Shown: positions 9,026-17,507 of the stretch, one piece after another | Numbering within the stretch: the first letter of the stretch is position 1 | Layout of the letters: each line of letters opens with the position of its first letter | Origin: Xenophilus sp. E41 | GTDB taxonomy: Bacteria > Pseudomonadota > Gammaproteobacteria > Burkholderiales > Burkholderiaceae_C | Length of the DNA: 64,000 nt | Direction of reading: 5' to 3' | NCBI RefSeq assembly: GCF_003671765.1 | Contig: NZ_QPIB01000005.1 | Coordinates: 145,186 to 209,185 of the forward strand | Position numbers and translations under genes: made by a program | Notes under the pieces: model-generated | What the model was told of the DNA's origin: nothing | What the model saw: the letters and a program-made list of their open reading frames with translations, nothing else | Database searches by the model: none

Positions 9026-9874
9026 ATGCTCATGTACCCGCAGCTCAACCCCGTGGCCCTGCAGATCGGCCCGGTGGCGATTCACTGGTATGGCCTGACC
9101 TACCTCGCGGCCTTCGGCCTGTTCTATTTCCTGGGCACGCGCCGGCTGCGGCACGAGCCCTTCCGCTCGCTCACCGGGTCCGCCGCCTGGAGCCGCAAGG
9201 ACGTGGAGGACATCCTCTTCCTCGGCGTCATGGGCGTCATCGTCGGTGGCCGGCTGGGCTACTGCCTCTTCTACAAGCCCGGCTACTACCTGACGCATCC
9301 ACTGGAGATCTTCATGGTCTGGCAGGGCGGCATGAGCTTCCACGGCGGCCTGCTCGGCGTGATCGCGGCGATGTTCTGGTACGCGCACTCGCGCCAGCGG
9401 CCGGTGTGGCAGGTGCTGGATTTCGTCGCGCCCTGCGTGCCCACCGGCCTGGCCGCGGGGCGTGTGGGCAACTTCATCAACGGTGAGCTGTGGGGGCGCT
9501 TCTCCAGCCCGGACCTGCCCTGGGGCATGGTCTTTCCGCAAAGCGGCTCGATGCTGCCGCGCCATCCCTCGCAGGTCTACCAGTTCCTGCTCGAGGGGCT
9601 GCTGCTCTTCGTCATCCTCTGGCTCTACGCGCGCAAGGAGCGGCGCGAGCGCCGCGTGTCGGCCGTGTTCCTGATCGGCTACGGCGTGATGCGCTTCATC
9701 GCGGAGTACTTCCGCGAGCCCGATGACTTCCTGGGCCTGCTGGCGTTGAACATGAGCATGGGGCAATGGCTGTGCGTGCCGATGGTGCTGGCCGGCATCG
9801 TGCTCTACCTCACCGCGCCGGAGCGTCCACGCACGGCCGCGAGCGGCCAGCCGCCAGCCCGCGCGACGTCCTGA
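9026..9874 (+). CDS. lgt: Prolipoprotein diacylglyceryl transferase
   Basis: Inner-membrane enzyme that adds diacylglycerol to the lipobox Cys of prolipoproteins. The 282-residue protein has about seven membrane segments. Family motifs are SFHGGLLG (its His is essential in the family) and [14 protein letters not shown], the Lgt signature; [10 protein letters not shown] precedes them. I prefer the ATG at 9026 (MLMYPQLNP) over the one at 9017; the next, at 9032, is also possible. A GACAAT hexamer at 9013-9018 and the lack of a Shine-Dalgarno site suggest a leaderless transcript. Confidence 0.95.
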   Translation: MLMYPQLNPVALQIGPVAIHWYGLTYLAAFGLFYFLGTRRLRHEPFRSLTGSAAWSRKDVEDILFLGVMGVIVGGRLGYCLFYKPGYYLTHPLEIFMVWQGGMSFHGGLLGVIAAMFWYAHSRQRPVWQVLDFVAPCVPTGLAAGRVGNFINGELWGRFSSPDLPWGMVFPQSGSMLPRHPSQVYQFLLEGLLLFVILWLYARKERRERRVSAVFLIGYGVMRFIAEYFREPDDFLGLLALNMSMGQWLCVPMVLAGIVLYLTAPERPRTAASGQPPARATS

Positions 9875-9960
9875 GGGCAGCAGGAACCGGCCACGCCGGC
9901 TATCGCCGCCATCGGATCGTTCAATTTCACAGGCCGCGGGTGCGCCCCCACACTCGGGGC

Positions 9961-10062
9961 ATGAATTCCATCGCTTCACGTGCACGGCAGGTACTCGGAT
10001 TGGCCATCAGCGCGGGCGGCCTCGCCGCGCTGCTTTCGCAGGGCGGTTCGCTGCTGAGCTGA
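9961..10062 (+). CDS. Possible 33-residue membrane peptide
   Basis: MNSIASRARQVLGLAISAGG followed by a hydrophobic C-terminus ending SQGGSLLS. A single helix from residue 10 on is plausible. CGGGG lies 1-5 bases before the ATG. Too short to separate from chance; listed because it sits in a gene-free gap with a sensible amphipathic design. Confidence 0.22.
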   Translation: MNSIASRARQVLGLAISAGGLAALLSQGGSLLS

Positions 10063-10069
10063 CGACCGC

Positions 10070-10951
10070 TCAGGCGCCGGGCGGTGGCATCGCCAGTGTG
10101 CGGGCGCTCTCGAAGCAGCGCTCGGCGCCGGTCACCGGGTCGGTGAAGGCCAGCGTTTTGGCCAGCAACTGCATGGGCCGCCCAAAGTCGTCGCTGCCCT
10201 CGGGCCAGAACACCGGGTAGATCGTGTCGTTCGCGATCGGCACGCCCAGTGCCGCGCAATGCGCGCGCAGCTGGTGCTTGCGGCCCGTCAGCGGCGTGAG
10301 GCGCAGGTGCGCCCAGAGCCCCTCGGCCGCCAGCAGCTCGATGCCGGTTTCCGAATTCGGCTCGCCCGGAACTTCGTCCGAGCGCATGAAGCTCGATGCG
10401 AGTCGACTGCGATGCACGGCGGGCAGCGCCCGCGGCGGCGGCCAGTGCACGATGGCCTCGTAGGTCTTGTGCACCGCGCGCTGCTCGAAGAGGCGCTGGT
10501 AGGCGTTGCGCGTGTGCGGCTGCACCGCAAACACCACCAGCCCGGCGGTGCCGCGGTCGATGCGGTGGATGGGCACCAGTGACTCGATGCCCAGCTCGCG
10601 CTTGAGCCTCACCAGCAGCGTCTCCTGCACGTACTTGCCGCTCGGGATCACCGGCAGGAAATGCGGCTTGTCGGCCACCACCAGCCAGTCGTCGCGCAAC
10701 AGCACCTGCGCCTCGAAGGGCACCTCGGGCTCCTGCGCCAGCTCGCGGTAGTACCAGATGCGCAGGTCCTTCGCATAGGGCCGGTCCGGCACCAGCGGCG
10801 TGCCGTCGCCCTCGACCACGCGACCGGCCTGCATGCGCGCGATCCACGCGTCGCGGGCGACCATCGGAAAGCGTTCGACCAGCCAGTCCAGCACCGTCGG
10901 CCAATGTCCAGGCGGCAGCGCCACGCAGCTCGCGCTGAGGCCGTCGCGCAT
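10070..10951 (-). CDS. RluA-family pseudouridine synthase
   Basis: Isomerises uridine to pseudouridine in ribosomal or transfer RNA; the target base is not predictable. It has 293 residues. HRIDRGTAG at 129-137 is the RluA motif with catalytic Asp132. GRKHQLRAH downstream is the conserved substrate-binding segment. No S4 domain is obvious at the N-terminus. I chose MRDGLSAS as start, because further upstream the sequence is low-complexity Arg/Pro. It is the last gene of a minus-strand run after the PhoX-like phosphatase and DUF488 genes, with 79 bases to the latter. Confidence 0.88.
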   Translation of the reverse strand: MRDGLSASCVALPPGHWPTVLDWLVERFPMVARDAWIARMQAGRVVEGDGTPLVPDRPYAKDLRIWYYRELAQEPEVPFEAQVLLRDDWLVVADKPHFLPVIPSGKYVQETLLVRLKRELGIESLVPIHRIDRGTAGLVVFAVQPHTRNAYQRLFEQRAVHKTYEAIVHWPPPRALPAVHRSRLASSFMRSDEVPGEPNSETGIELLAAEGLWAHLRLTPLTGRKHQLRAHCAALGVPIANDTIYPVFWPEGSDDFGRPMQLLAKTLAFTDPVTGAERCFESARTLAMPPPGA

Positions 10952-11030
10952 CGGCAGCGGCCGCGGTTGGCTCGCTCGGCGGGCGCTTCGGGCGCTGCGG
11001 GGGCGGGCAGGCACGGGTGGACGCCCGATC

Positions 11031-11420
11031 TCAGGCGGCGATGTCCGCCCCGCGCTCCGCCAGCAGCGCACGCAGCACCGAACGGTGGCAGTGCGCCTCG
11101 TCCTCGCAGTAGCAGCCCACGGCGAATGCCGACTGGTGCGACAGGGCGGCCAGCAGGTCCAGGCTGCGGCTGGCGTCGGCCGCGGCCATCTCGGCCTTGT
11201 ACCTGCGCACGAAGGCGTTCCATTCGGCGGGCGTCTTCGCCTCCTGGCCCAGCTTCATGGTCTCGGCCGAGGGCGCGAGGTTGGGGTACCAGACGTCGTA
11301 CCAGTCCTGCGCGGCGAACTCGGCCTTGGGCACGCCGCGCGGCGGACGGCGCACGGTGCCGATGCGCAGGCCCTCGCCGGGCGCGCGGGCGGTGCCGAGG
11401 CGGACGATGCGGATGCTCAT
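11031..11420 (-). CDS. DUF488 (YeaO-like) protein
   Basis: A 129-residue protein of the DUF488 family. It has WYDVWYPNLAPS in the middle and CYCEDEAHCHRSVLRALL near the end, a Cys/His-rich segment typical of the family. Function is not established. A GGGAG ribosome site precedes the start. It is 27 bases after the PhoX-like gene and probably cotranscribed with it. Confidence 0.82.
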   Translation of the reverse strand: MSIRIVRLGTARAPGEGLRIGTVRRPPRGVPKAEFAAQDWYDVWYPNLAPSAETMKLGQEAKTPAEWNAFVRRYKAEMAAADASRSLDLLAALSHQSAFAVGCYCEDEAHCHRSVLRALLAERGADIAA

Positions 11421-11447
11421 GGTGTGGTTCTCCCTTTCGGTCGGGTG

Positions 11448-13343
11448 TCAGGTGCCGACGATGCCGCCGTCGCGGCGGCGCACGACCACGGTGGCCGAGC
11501 GCGGCCTGGCGCTGCCGACGGCCTTTCCGTCCGGCCAGGCGCTGTTGGGGGCGGCGCTGCCGTCGTCGCGCGTCTCGCCGGGGTGCTGCACGTTCACGAA
11601 GAGCGTGCGGCGGTCGGGCGTGAGCACGCAGCCCGTGATCTCGCAGCCCTTCGGCCCGGTGAGGAAGCGACGGATGCGCCCCGTGGCCGGGTTGGCGCAC
11701 AGAAGCTGGTTGTTGCCCAGCGCCGTGTACGGCGGCTTGCCGATGGTCTGACCGCTCATGTCGGTCTGGATCCACAGCAGGCCGGCGCTGTCGAAGTGCA
11801 GGCCGTCGGGGCTGCCGAACAGGTCGGCCTTCTCGCCCGCCGGGCCCTCGGGGTAGCGCGCCCCGGCCTGCGGCAGTGCCGTGTCCCCGGCCAGCACGTA
11901 ATGGTCCCAGGCGAAGGCGGTCGCGCCCGCGTCGCCGCCGTCCTCGCGCCAGCGCAGGATGCCGCCGAAGAGGTTGTTGGCCCGCGGGTTGGCGGGATCG
12001 GCCGCGGGCTTGCCGGGATCGCCGCGCTGGCTGTTGTTGGTGAGGGTGACGTACACCTCGCCCGACTGCGGATGCACGGCGATCCATTCGGGGCGGTCCA
12101 TCTTCGTGCCGCCGACGAGGTCGCCGGCCAGGCGTGCGTGGATCAGCACGTCGGCCGCGTCGGCGAAGCCAGCCGCGGCGTCGAGCCCGTCCTGCCCGTG
12201 CACCAGCGGCAGCCAGCGGCCGCGTCCGCCTTCGTCGTAGCGCGCGACGTACAGCGTGCCGTCGTCCAGCAGGTCGCGGTTCGCGGCGCGCGCCGCGGCG
12301 TCCTGCCCCGGCTGCACGCGCCGGCGGCTCACGAACTTGTAGATGTACTCGAAGCGCTCGTCGTCGCCCATGTACACGGCGAGCCGGCCGTCCCGGGTGA
12401 GCGTGCAGGTGGCACTTTCCTGCCGCTTGCGGCCCAGCGCGGTGCGCTTGACGGGCACCGACTGCGGATCGAACGGGTCGATCTCCACCACCCAGCCGAA
12501 GCGGTGCGCTTCGTTCGGGTGTCGCGTGAGGTCGAAACGCTCGTCGTGCCGCCAGTACTCGACCCACTGGCTGCCGGGCACGGTGCCGTAGCGCTGCTGC
12601 GCGGGCGTGGCGGCGCGCGCCGCCTCCTTCGGGCCGCCGAAGTAGCCGTGGAAGTTCTCTTCGCAGGTCAGATAGGTGCCCCAGGGCGTGACGCCCATCG
12701 CGCAGTTGGCGAATGTGCCCAGCACGCGCTCGCCCGCGGGGTCGGCCGCAGTGCGCATGCGCGAGGTGCCGGCTGCCGGCCCGGCGATGCGCATCGGCGT
12801 GGCGGCATGGATGCGTCGCGCGAAGCGCGAGGGCAACACCTGCTGCCAGCCTTGGGCCGTGCGCCGTACCTCGATCACCGACACGCCCATCGCATGCTGC
12901 GATTTGCGCACCTTCTCCGCGGTCCAGGCAGTGGCACCGGACACGCCGGCGGTGTGCAGCAGTTGCTCGTCGGTGTACTCGTGGTTCATCACCAGCAGGC
13001 CGTGGTCGCTGCTGGCGCCCAGGGGGAAGAAGTGCATGCCGTCGTGGTGCATGCCCGCCTGTACGGCCTGGTCGTCGGCGCTGTTCGATGCATCGGGTGC
13101 GAAGGCCGGCATGCGCCCGGCCACGCCTGTGGGCGCTCCCCAGGGGTAGAGCAGTTGCCAGTCGTAGCCCGCCGGCACGCGCACGGCGTCATCCAGCGAG
13201 GCGGCCAGGCTGGGGAAGGAAGGCAGGCTTGCATCCGTGGCGCCGTGGGCGCAGCCCTGGCCCAGCAGCGACACCACCGCGGCGGCACCGCCGGCGTGCA
13301 GGAACAGGCGGCGGTCGGGGCGGTCGGGCGGGGCGATCGGCAT
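11448..13343 (-). CDS. PhoX-family alkaline phosphatase (DUF839), Tat-exported
   Basis: Probable periplasmic phosphomonoesterase of 631 residues. The N-terminus has a twin-arginine signal (DRRLFLHAGGAAAV) followed by a Cys-containing cleavage or lipid region (LLGQGCAHG). Family landmarks are VMNHEYTDE, TCEENFHGYFGG (the CEE ligands of the Fe/Ca cofactor in known PhoX) and GWVVEIDPFDP. PhoX enzymes are often under PhoB control, but no Pho box is visible in the 75-base gap to the divergent hydratase gene. A TACAAC hexamer ends 6 bases before the ATG and suggests a leaderless or short-leader transcript. Confidence 0.88.
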   Translation of the reverse strand: MPIAPPDRPDRRLFLHAGGAAAVVSLLGQGCAHGATDASLPSFPSLAASLDDAVRVPAGYDWQLLYPWGAPTGVAGRMPAFAPDASNSADDQAVQAGMHHDGMHFFPLGASSDHGLLVMNHEYTDEQLLHTAGVSGATAWTAEKVRKSQHAMGVSVIEVRRTAQGWQQVLPSRFARRIHAATPMRIAGPAAGTSRMRTAADPAGERVLGTFANCAMGVTPWGTYLTCEENFHGYFGGPKEAARAATPAQQRYGTVPGSQWVEYWRHDERFDLTRHPNEAHRFGWVVEIDPFDPQSVPVKRTALGRKRQESATCTLTRDGRLAVYMGDDERFEYIYKFVSRRRVQPGQDAAARAANRDLLDDGTLYVARYDEGGRGRWLPLVHGQDGLDAAAGFADAADVLIHARLAGDLVGGTKMDRPEWIAVHPQSGEVYVTLTNNSQRGDPGKPAADPANPRANNLFGGILRWREDGGDAGATAFAWDHYVLAGDTALPQAGARYPEGPAGEKADLFGSPDGLHFDSAGLLWIQTDMSGQTIGKPPYTALGNNQLLCANPATGRIRRFLTGPKGCEITGCVLTPDRRTLFVNVQHPGETRDDGSAAPNSAWPDGKAVGSARPRSATVVVRRRDGGIVGT

Positions 13344-13418
13344 GGGACTGTTGTAGCGTGCAAGACAGCCGTGATCATCGCCGAACGGGATACTGCGAAG
13401 CCTCAAGGAGACACCGGC

Positions 13419-14255
13419 ATGAGCGAGCAACGCATCGAATGGATCCGCCACGACGACGGCGTCGTCGAGCTGCACCTGAACCGCCCCGACAAGATGAACG
13501 CGCTCGACCCGGCGATGTTCGACGCGCTGGTGTCCGCCGGCGAGCGCCTGCGCGATGACCGCACGGTGCGCGCCGTGGTGATCACCGGCCGCGGCAAGGC
13601 CTTCTGTGCGGGGCTCGACATGGAGTCCTTCGCGCGCATGGGCGACGAAGCCGCGGGCGCCGGCGTGCTGGGGCAGGGCGGACGCACCGACCTGATCGAA
13701 CGCACGCACGGCATCTCCAACGCCGCGCAGTACGTGGCCCTGGCCTGGCGCGAGGTGCCGGTGCCGGTGATCGCCGCCGTGCACGGCGTGGCCTTCGGCG
13801 GCGGGCTGCAGGTGGCGCTGGGTGCCGACCTGCGCCTGGTCACGGCCGACACACGGATGTCCGTCATGGAGATCAAGTGGGGCCTGGTGCCCGACATGGG
13901 CGGCACGCCGCTGCTGCGGGCGCTGGTGCGCGACGACGTGGCGCGTGAGCTGACCTACACCGGCCGCATCGTGGCCGGCGAGGAAGCCGTGTCGCTGGGC
14001 CTGGCCACGCGCGTGGTGGCCGACCCGCTCGCCGAGGCGCAGCGCCTCGCGCACGAGATCGCGGCACGCAGCCCCGACGCCATCCGCGGCGGCAAGCGCC
14101 TGCTCAACGCCATGGCGAACCCCAGCGTGAGCGACGCCGAACTGCTGCTGGCCGAGTCGAAGGAGCAGCAGGCGCTGATCGGCAGCCCCAACCAGACCGA
14201 AGCGGTGCGCGCCAACATGGAAAAGCGCGTGCCGCGCTTTGCGGATCCGGCCTGA
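13419..14255 (+). CDS. Enoyl-CoA hydratase/isomerase (crotonase) family protein
   Basis: Crotonase-fold enzyme of 278 residues acting on acyl-CoA esters. Oxyanion-hole motifs are FCAGLDMESF and HGVAFGGGLQVALGAD, and MEIKWGLVPDMGG is the catalytic-loop region. The Glu/Asp pattern is closer to crotonase-like isomerases than to classical FadB-type hydratases, so the exact reaction is open. A CAAGGAG ribosome site is present. Divergent from the PhoX-like gene. Confidence 0.88.
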   Translation: MSEQRIEWIRHDDGVVELHLNRPDKMNALDPAMFDALVSAGERLRDDRTVRAVVITGRGKAFCAGLDMESFARMGDEAAGAGVLGQGGRTDLIERTHGISNAAQYVALAWREVPVPVIAAVHGVAFGGGLQVALGADLRLVTADTRMSVMEIKWGLVPDMGGTPLLRALVRDDVARELTYTGRIVAGEEAVSLGLATRVVADPLAEAQRLAHEIAARSPDAIRGGKRLLNAMANPSVSDAELLLAESKEQQALIGSPNQTEAVRANMEKRVPRFADPA

Positions 14256-14264
14256 GCATTCGTC

Positions 14265-14346
14265 AGTTTTTCATGCCAAATCGGCCTGCGGCGCCCGTGG
14301 GACGGGCGCGAGCAGCTATCAATTTGGTATCAATTTGGTAGCAAAA
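14265..14346. repeat. Family-A dispersed repeat with internal tandem duplication
   Basis: Full-length copy after the hydratase stop: GCCTGCGGCGCCCGTGGGAC, then GGGCGCGAGCAGCTATC, then ATCAATTTGGT written twice in tandem and ending GGTAGC. It sits between convergent genes. Confidence 0.7.
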
Positions 14347-14354
14347 AGGCGTGT

Positions 14355-15047
14355 TCAATCGCCGTGGAAGCGCACCCACTCGTCCAGCGACGCGCGTTCC
14401 GATACCAGCCCATTGACCGGGTGCGCCGGGTCGCGCCGCCCGATCGCCATGCCGCAGAACACCATGCGGCTGTCGGGCCAGTCGAGGAAGCGGCTGATTG
14501 TCTGCGGGTAGAAGGCCCAGCACTCCTGCGGGCAGCTGTCGAGGCCGCGCTCGCGAAGCAGCAGCATCACCGTCTGCAGGAACATGCCCAGGTCGGCCCA
14601 CTGGGGCGGGCCCATCAGCCGGTCGACGGAGCACATCAGCGCCGCCGGCGCGCCGAAGAAGGCATAGTTGTTGGCAAACCAGCGGCGCCGCGCCGCCTTG
14701 TCTTCGCGCGGGATGCCCAGCAGCGCGTACATGTCCTCGCCGACGCGGAAGCGCCGGTCGCGCCAGGGCGCAGGCAGCGAGGGCGGGTACACGTCGTAGG
14801 CCGGCGCTTCGGGCTCGGCGCCGGGGGCCAGCCGGTCCTGCATCAGCGCCTTGAAGTCCGCGAGCCGCCGGCCTGTCAGCACGTCCACATGCCAGGGCTG
14901 CAGGTTGCCGCCGGAGGGCGCGCGCGCTGCGATCTCCAGCACCTCGCGCAGCGTGTCGGTCGATACCGGGTCGGGAAGAAAGGCGCGCACCGACAGCCGG
15001 CTGCGCACCGCATCGCTGACGGACAGGGAAGGGGAGGATGAGGCCAT
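14355..15047 (-). CDS. Nitroreductase-family FMN oxidoreductase
   Basis: FMN-dependent NAD(P)H oxidoreductase of 230 residues. RSRLSVRAFLPDPV and RAPSGGNLQPWHV are the N-terminal FMN-binding motifs, and GLDSCPQECWAFYP is the later signature. BluB-like roles are less likely than a general nitroreductase. ATG at 15047 chosen over one 9 bases upstream because GGAGGATGAG precedes it. Confidence 0.88.
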   Translation of the reverse strand: MASSSPSLSVSDAVRSRLSVRAFLPDPVSTDTLREVLEIAARAPSGGNLQPWHVDVLTGRRLADFKALMQDRLAPGAEPEAPAYDVYPPSLPAPWRDRRFRVGEDMYALLGIPREDKAARRRWFANNYAFFGAPAALMCSVDRLMGPPQWADLGMFLQTVMLLLRERGLDSCPQECWAFYPQTISRFLDWPDSRMVFCGMAIGRRDPAHPVNGLVSERASLDEWVRFHGD

Positions 15048-15120
15048 CCGCCGCACTGTAGCCAGCCGACACCGGCCATGCTGAGCCTGGCGTGACTGGG
15101 CGGCGCGCGACGCGGCCTGG

Positions 15121-15357
15121 TCAGTCGCAGCGGAACAGCACGCCGTCCTTCGGCAGGGCGTCGCCGCGCGGCTCGGTCAGGAAGCGGATCGGTGCGCCGT
15201 CGATGCGGCAGAAGGCCATCGCCTGCGCCTCGTCGGGCGCCTTGAGCACACCGTCGTAGAGGCGCACCACGCCGGCGGTGGGCGGCATCACGCAGCCGGT
15301 GAGCAGGGCAAACGCGGGGGCCAGGGTGGCGAAGGCGATGGGGTGGAGCGATTTCAC
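15121..15357 (-). CDS. Small putative lipoprotein
   Basis: A 78-residue protein from a GTG start (VKSLHPIAFATLAPAFALLT). It has a signal sequence with lipobox LLTGC at about 20-24, so it is probably lipid-anchored. The mature part has two further Cys (FCRIDG and FRCD at the end) that could pair. Family not recognised. Reading further upstream only adds sequence with no coding character. Confidence 0.6.
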   Translation of the reverse strand: MKSLHPIAFATLAPAFALLTGCVMPPTAGVVRLYDGVLKAPDEAQAMAFCRIDGAPIRFLTEPRGDALPKDGVLFRCD

Positions 15358-15458
15358 CGAGACGATGGTAGCGGCGCAGGTGCCAGTGACGCGGCCCCCG
15401 CTCTTTGAAGACGTTTTGACGACGTCCGCTGCGCAGGCAGTGCGCAGCGCAGCTGGAT

Positions 15459-15728
15459 TCACGACCCTTGTTCGGCCAGCAGCCAAGGCCGCTCGTTCAC
15501 TTGAGCCACCAGGCGCCACGAGACGCCGGGGCAGTCACGTGGATGGCGTGGCAGGCGCTTGTCTTCCCGGGACTGCAAAGGCTTGGCGGCCACGCACACG
15601 GTCTCGAAGCCGCAACCCGAGCACTGGTAGATGCCTGTGACGGGCGCGAATTGACCTGGCCTGTAGCGCGCCTCGAACTGTGGTGCCCTGGACAGCTTCA
15701 GGCCAGGTCCAAAGGTGAGGAAGGCCAT
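15459..15728 (-). CDS. Small zinc-ribbon-like protein
   Basis: An 89-residue protein beginning MAFLTFGPGLKLSRAPQFEA. YQCSGCGFETVCVAA holds a CxxC pair and a third Cys. The GQFAPVTGIYQCSGCG pattern resembles small proteins in Comamonadaceae of unknown role that I recall only vaguely. It starts 6 bases after the 73-residue protein gene and is likely cotranscribed. Confidence 0.6.
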   Translation of the reverse strand: MAFLTFGPGLKLSRAPQFEARYRPGQFAPVTGIYQCSGCGFETVCVAAKPLQSREDKRLPRHPRDCPGVSWRLVAQVNERPWLLAEQGS

Positions 15729-15734
15729 CGATCG

Positions 15735-15956
15735 TCAGTTAGGGGAACCCACGACGGCGCGTCGATGATGCAGCGCTGCGCCTCGGACACGGGAATGCAT
15801 CAGGCGTGCGGCCTCCCGAAGGCGAGCGGCCAGCCCGTCGAGTTCTTCGCGGTCCGGCATCTCCTCCGGAGAAGCATGCGCTATACGCGCCTCGTAGTCA
15901 TCGGTCAGCTCGACCCAGCGGGCAAAGTCCTCGCCCAGGGGATGAAGTTGGTCCAT
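15735..15956 (-). CDS. Small helical protein, paralogue of the 46.4-kb protein
   Basis: A 73-residue acidic-to-basic helical protein. Its segment FARWVELTDDYEARIAHA and the later LDGLAARLREAARLMHS align with FSEWQALTDAYAEGLEAL and LAGLADRLAHYAALF of the 72-residue protein at 46442. No domain is recognised. It leads a two-gene unit with the zinc-ribbon-like protein. The ATG at 15956 gives the alignment with its paralogue; upstream in-frame sequence is not coding-like. Confidence 0.6.
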   Translation of the reverse strand: MDQLHPLGEDFARWVELTDDYEARIAHASPEEMPDREELDGLAARLREAARLMHSRVRGAALHHRRAVVGSPN

Positions 15957-16149
15957 GTCGGTCTCCGTCTCTTGCGTCCATGACAAAAAAAATGGCGCGA
16001 CTTGCACGCGGTGCATGTAGGACGTCAAGCTGATCGGGGCCCTGGCGAGTCCGGTGTTGCGTGATGACCGACGCGGCCCGCATGAGCTCTGCGCGGGCAT
16101 CAGCGGGCGTGGAGCGGGCCGTGCTCGCCCCCCGTGCTGCCAAAGAAAA

Positions 16150-16169
16150 AGCCCGCGCGTCGGCGGGCT
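16150..16169 (-). terminator. Strong intrinsic terminator
   Basis: Stem AGCCCGC/GCGGGCT with a six-base loop. On the minus strand it is followed by TTTTTCTTT, a good U-tract, so it ends a minus-strand transcript coming from 16.2 kb or beyond. Confidence 0.8.
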
Positions 16170-16313
16170 TCTTTCCGGTGTGTGGTCGTGGACTCTTACG
16201 CGGTCCACGCTACGTGCTTGCAACAGCAGTGCCGCCCAGTTATTTCTTGTCATTGGCGCCAGTGCTCGACAGTCCGCCGCGAGATACGGGGACCAGGTCG
16301 GTCGTGACCTGAT
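16150..16313 (-). ncRNA. Candidate small RNA or micro-ORF transcript in a gene-free gap
   Basis: The 470 bases between 15957 and 16426 hold no convincing gene. On the minus strand there is a TACAAT hexamer (16325 to 16320), then about 165 bases, then the intrinsic terminator at 16150. A short open frame ending GANDKK-stop near 16240 lies inside. The unit could be a small RNA, a micro-protein message or the trailer of the two tRNAs upstream. No -35 element is obvious. Confidence 0.25.
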
Positions 16314-16426
16314 GGGGCGATTGTACCTGCCGGGGCCGGGTGGGACGATGCTGCACAGGCTCTTCGGCGTCGCAGAGGAAAGAGCGAGGCAGAGGATGCG
16401 CGGAAGACGGGTGCGGGATCCTGGGG

Positions 16427-16503
16427 TGGCCTGCCCGGAGGGGCTCGAACCCCCGACCTGCTGCTTAGAAGGCAGCTGCTCTATCCAGTTGAGCTACGGG
16501 CAG
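16427..16503 (-). tRNA. tRNA-Arg (anticodon TCT)
   Basis: A 77-base cloverleaf with acceptor stem CTGCCCG/CGGGCAG fully paired, D-arm TAGCTCA, anticodon loop CTTCTAA, T-loop TTCGAGC and discriminator G followed by an encoded CCA. It reads the AGA codon, rare in this GC-rich genome. It lies 42 bases downstream of tRNA-Pro on the same strand. Confidence 0.97.
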
Positions 16504-16545
16504 ATTCCTGTGGCAGGAATGCGGTGGGAGGCGGGATGAAAAAGG

Positions 16546-16622
16546 TGGTCGGAGCGGCGGGATTCGAACTCGCGACCCTCTGCTCCCAAAGCAGATGCGC
16601 TACCAGGCTGCGCTACGCTCCG
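16546..16622 (-). tRNA. tRNA-Pro (anticodon TGG)
   Basis: A 77-base cloverleaf with acceptor stem CGGAGCG/CGCTCCG, anticodon loop CTTTGGG, T-loop TTCGAAT, discriminator A and encoded CCA. First of the tRNA pair on the minus strand. Confidence 0.97.
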
Positions 16623-16678
16623 ACGAACTGCGCATTCTACCCACAGAAAAACCGCGCCCCGCCCCGACGCGCGGCGCG

Positions 16679-17383
16679 TCAACGCCGTTCGTACTGCGAC
16701 TTGCCGAAAAGGATGTCGCGCGCCTTGTCGTCGGTGATGGGCTTGCGCAGGTCGGCCAGCACCTTCACCCCGCGCTGCACGGCGGGGCGGGCGGCAATGC
16801 GGTCGAACCAGGCCTTCAGGTGCGGGTACTCGGTCAGCACGATGCCCTGGTTCTCCCAGCTGCGCAGCCACGGGAAGATGGCGATGTCGGCGATGGTGTA
16901 GTCGTCGCCCGCGATGAAGGCACTCTTCGACAGGCGCTTGTCGATCACGCCATACAGGCGCTTGGCTTCGTTGGTGTAGCGGTCGATGGCGTAGCCGATC
17001 TTCTCGGGCGCGTACATGCGAAAGTGGTGTGCCTGGCCCAGCATGGGCCCCACGCCGCCCATCTGGAACATGAGCCACTGCAGCACCTCGTAGCGCGCGC
17101 GGTCGCCCTCGGGCAGGAACCGCCCGGTCTTGCCGGCCAGGTACACGAGGATGGCGCCGGATTCGAACAGCGAGATGGGCTGGCCGTCCGGGCCCTCGGG
17201 GTCGGTGATGGCCGGGATCTTGTTGTTGGGGCTGATGGCGAGGAACTCGTCGGTGAACTGGTCACCCTGGCCGATGTTGATGGGATGCACGCGGTAGGGC
17301 AGGCCGGTCTCCTCGAGCAGGATGTGGACCTTGTGACCATTGGGCGTGGGCCAGGAATAGACGTCGATGGGCGCTTGGGGCAT
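16679..17383 (-). CDS. Glutathione transferase, YfcG/Nu-like
   Basis: Cytoplasmic thiol-transferase of 234 residues. The thioredoxin-fold N-domain has WPTPNGHKVHILLEE, SPNNKIPAITD and the Glu-Ser glutathione-binding pair in LFESGAILVYLA. The all-helical C-domain has the conserved DYTIADIAIFPW. The TPNGHK and ISPNNKIPAI pattern is that of YfcG, a disulfide-bond reductase using two glutathiones. Stands alone between the tRNAs and the fusion protein. Confidence 0.9.
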   Translation of the reverse strand: MPQAPIDVYSWPTPNGHKVHILLEETGLPYRVHPINIGQGDQFTDEFLAISPNNKIPAITDPEGPDGQPISLFESGAILVYLAGKTGRFLPEGDRARYEVLQWLMFQMGGVGPMLGQAHHFRMYAPEKIGYAIDRYTNEAKRLYGVIDKRLSKSAFIAGDDYTIADIAIFPWLRSWENQGIVLTEYPHLKAWFDRIAARPAVQRGVKVLADLRKPITDDKARDILFGKSQYERR

Positions 17384-17507
17384 GGTGCTCGGCTTCCGTC
17401 GGATTCGAAGGGGTGAATGGGGCCGGCCAGCATAGCGGCGGCCCCGCCCGCTTGCCGGCGCCGGTGGCGCCGCCCCGCCGGGCGCGTGGGCTTGAACGGC
17501 GCGCCGT

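Noticed and set aside
13344-13418. Possible Pho box before the PhoX-like phosphatase
   Set aside because: One CTGTCTT word is present, but the units 11 bases before and after it do not match, so PhoB control is not supported by the sequence.
10661-14255. Very long plus-strand frame (1151 codons) through the 10.8-14.2 kb region
   Set aside because: Its first 870 codons are antisense to the RluA, DUF488 and PhoX genes. Only the 3' part from 13419 is the real enoyl-CoA hydratase.
15121-15519. Full 132-codon reading of the small lipoprotein gene
   Set aside because: The first 54 codons lack coding character. The signal peptide and lipobox fit only the GTG start at 15357.
16061-16312. 83-codon plus-strand frame in the gap before the tRNAs
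   Set aside because: It crosses the terminator stem, has no ribosome site and low-complexity composition, and is better explained as chance.
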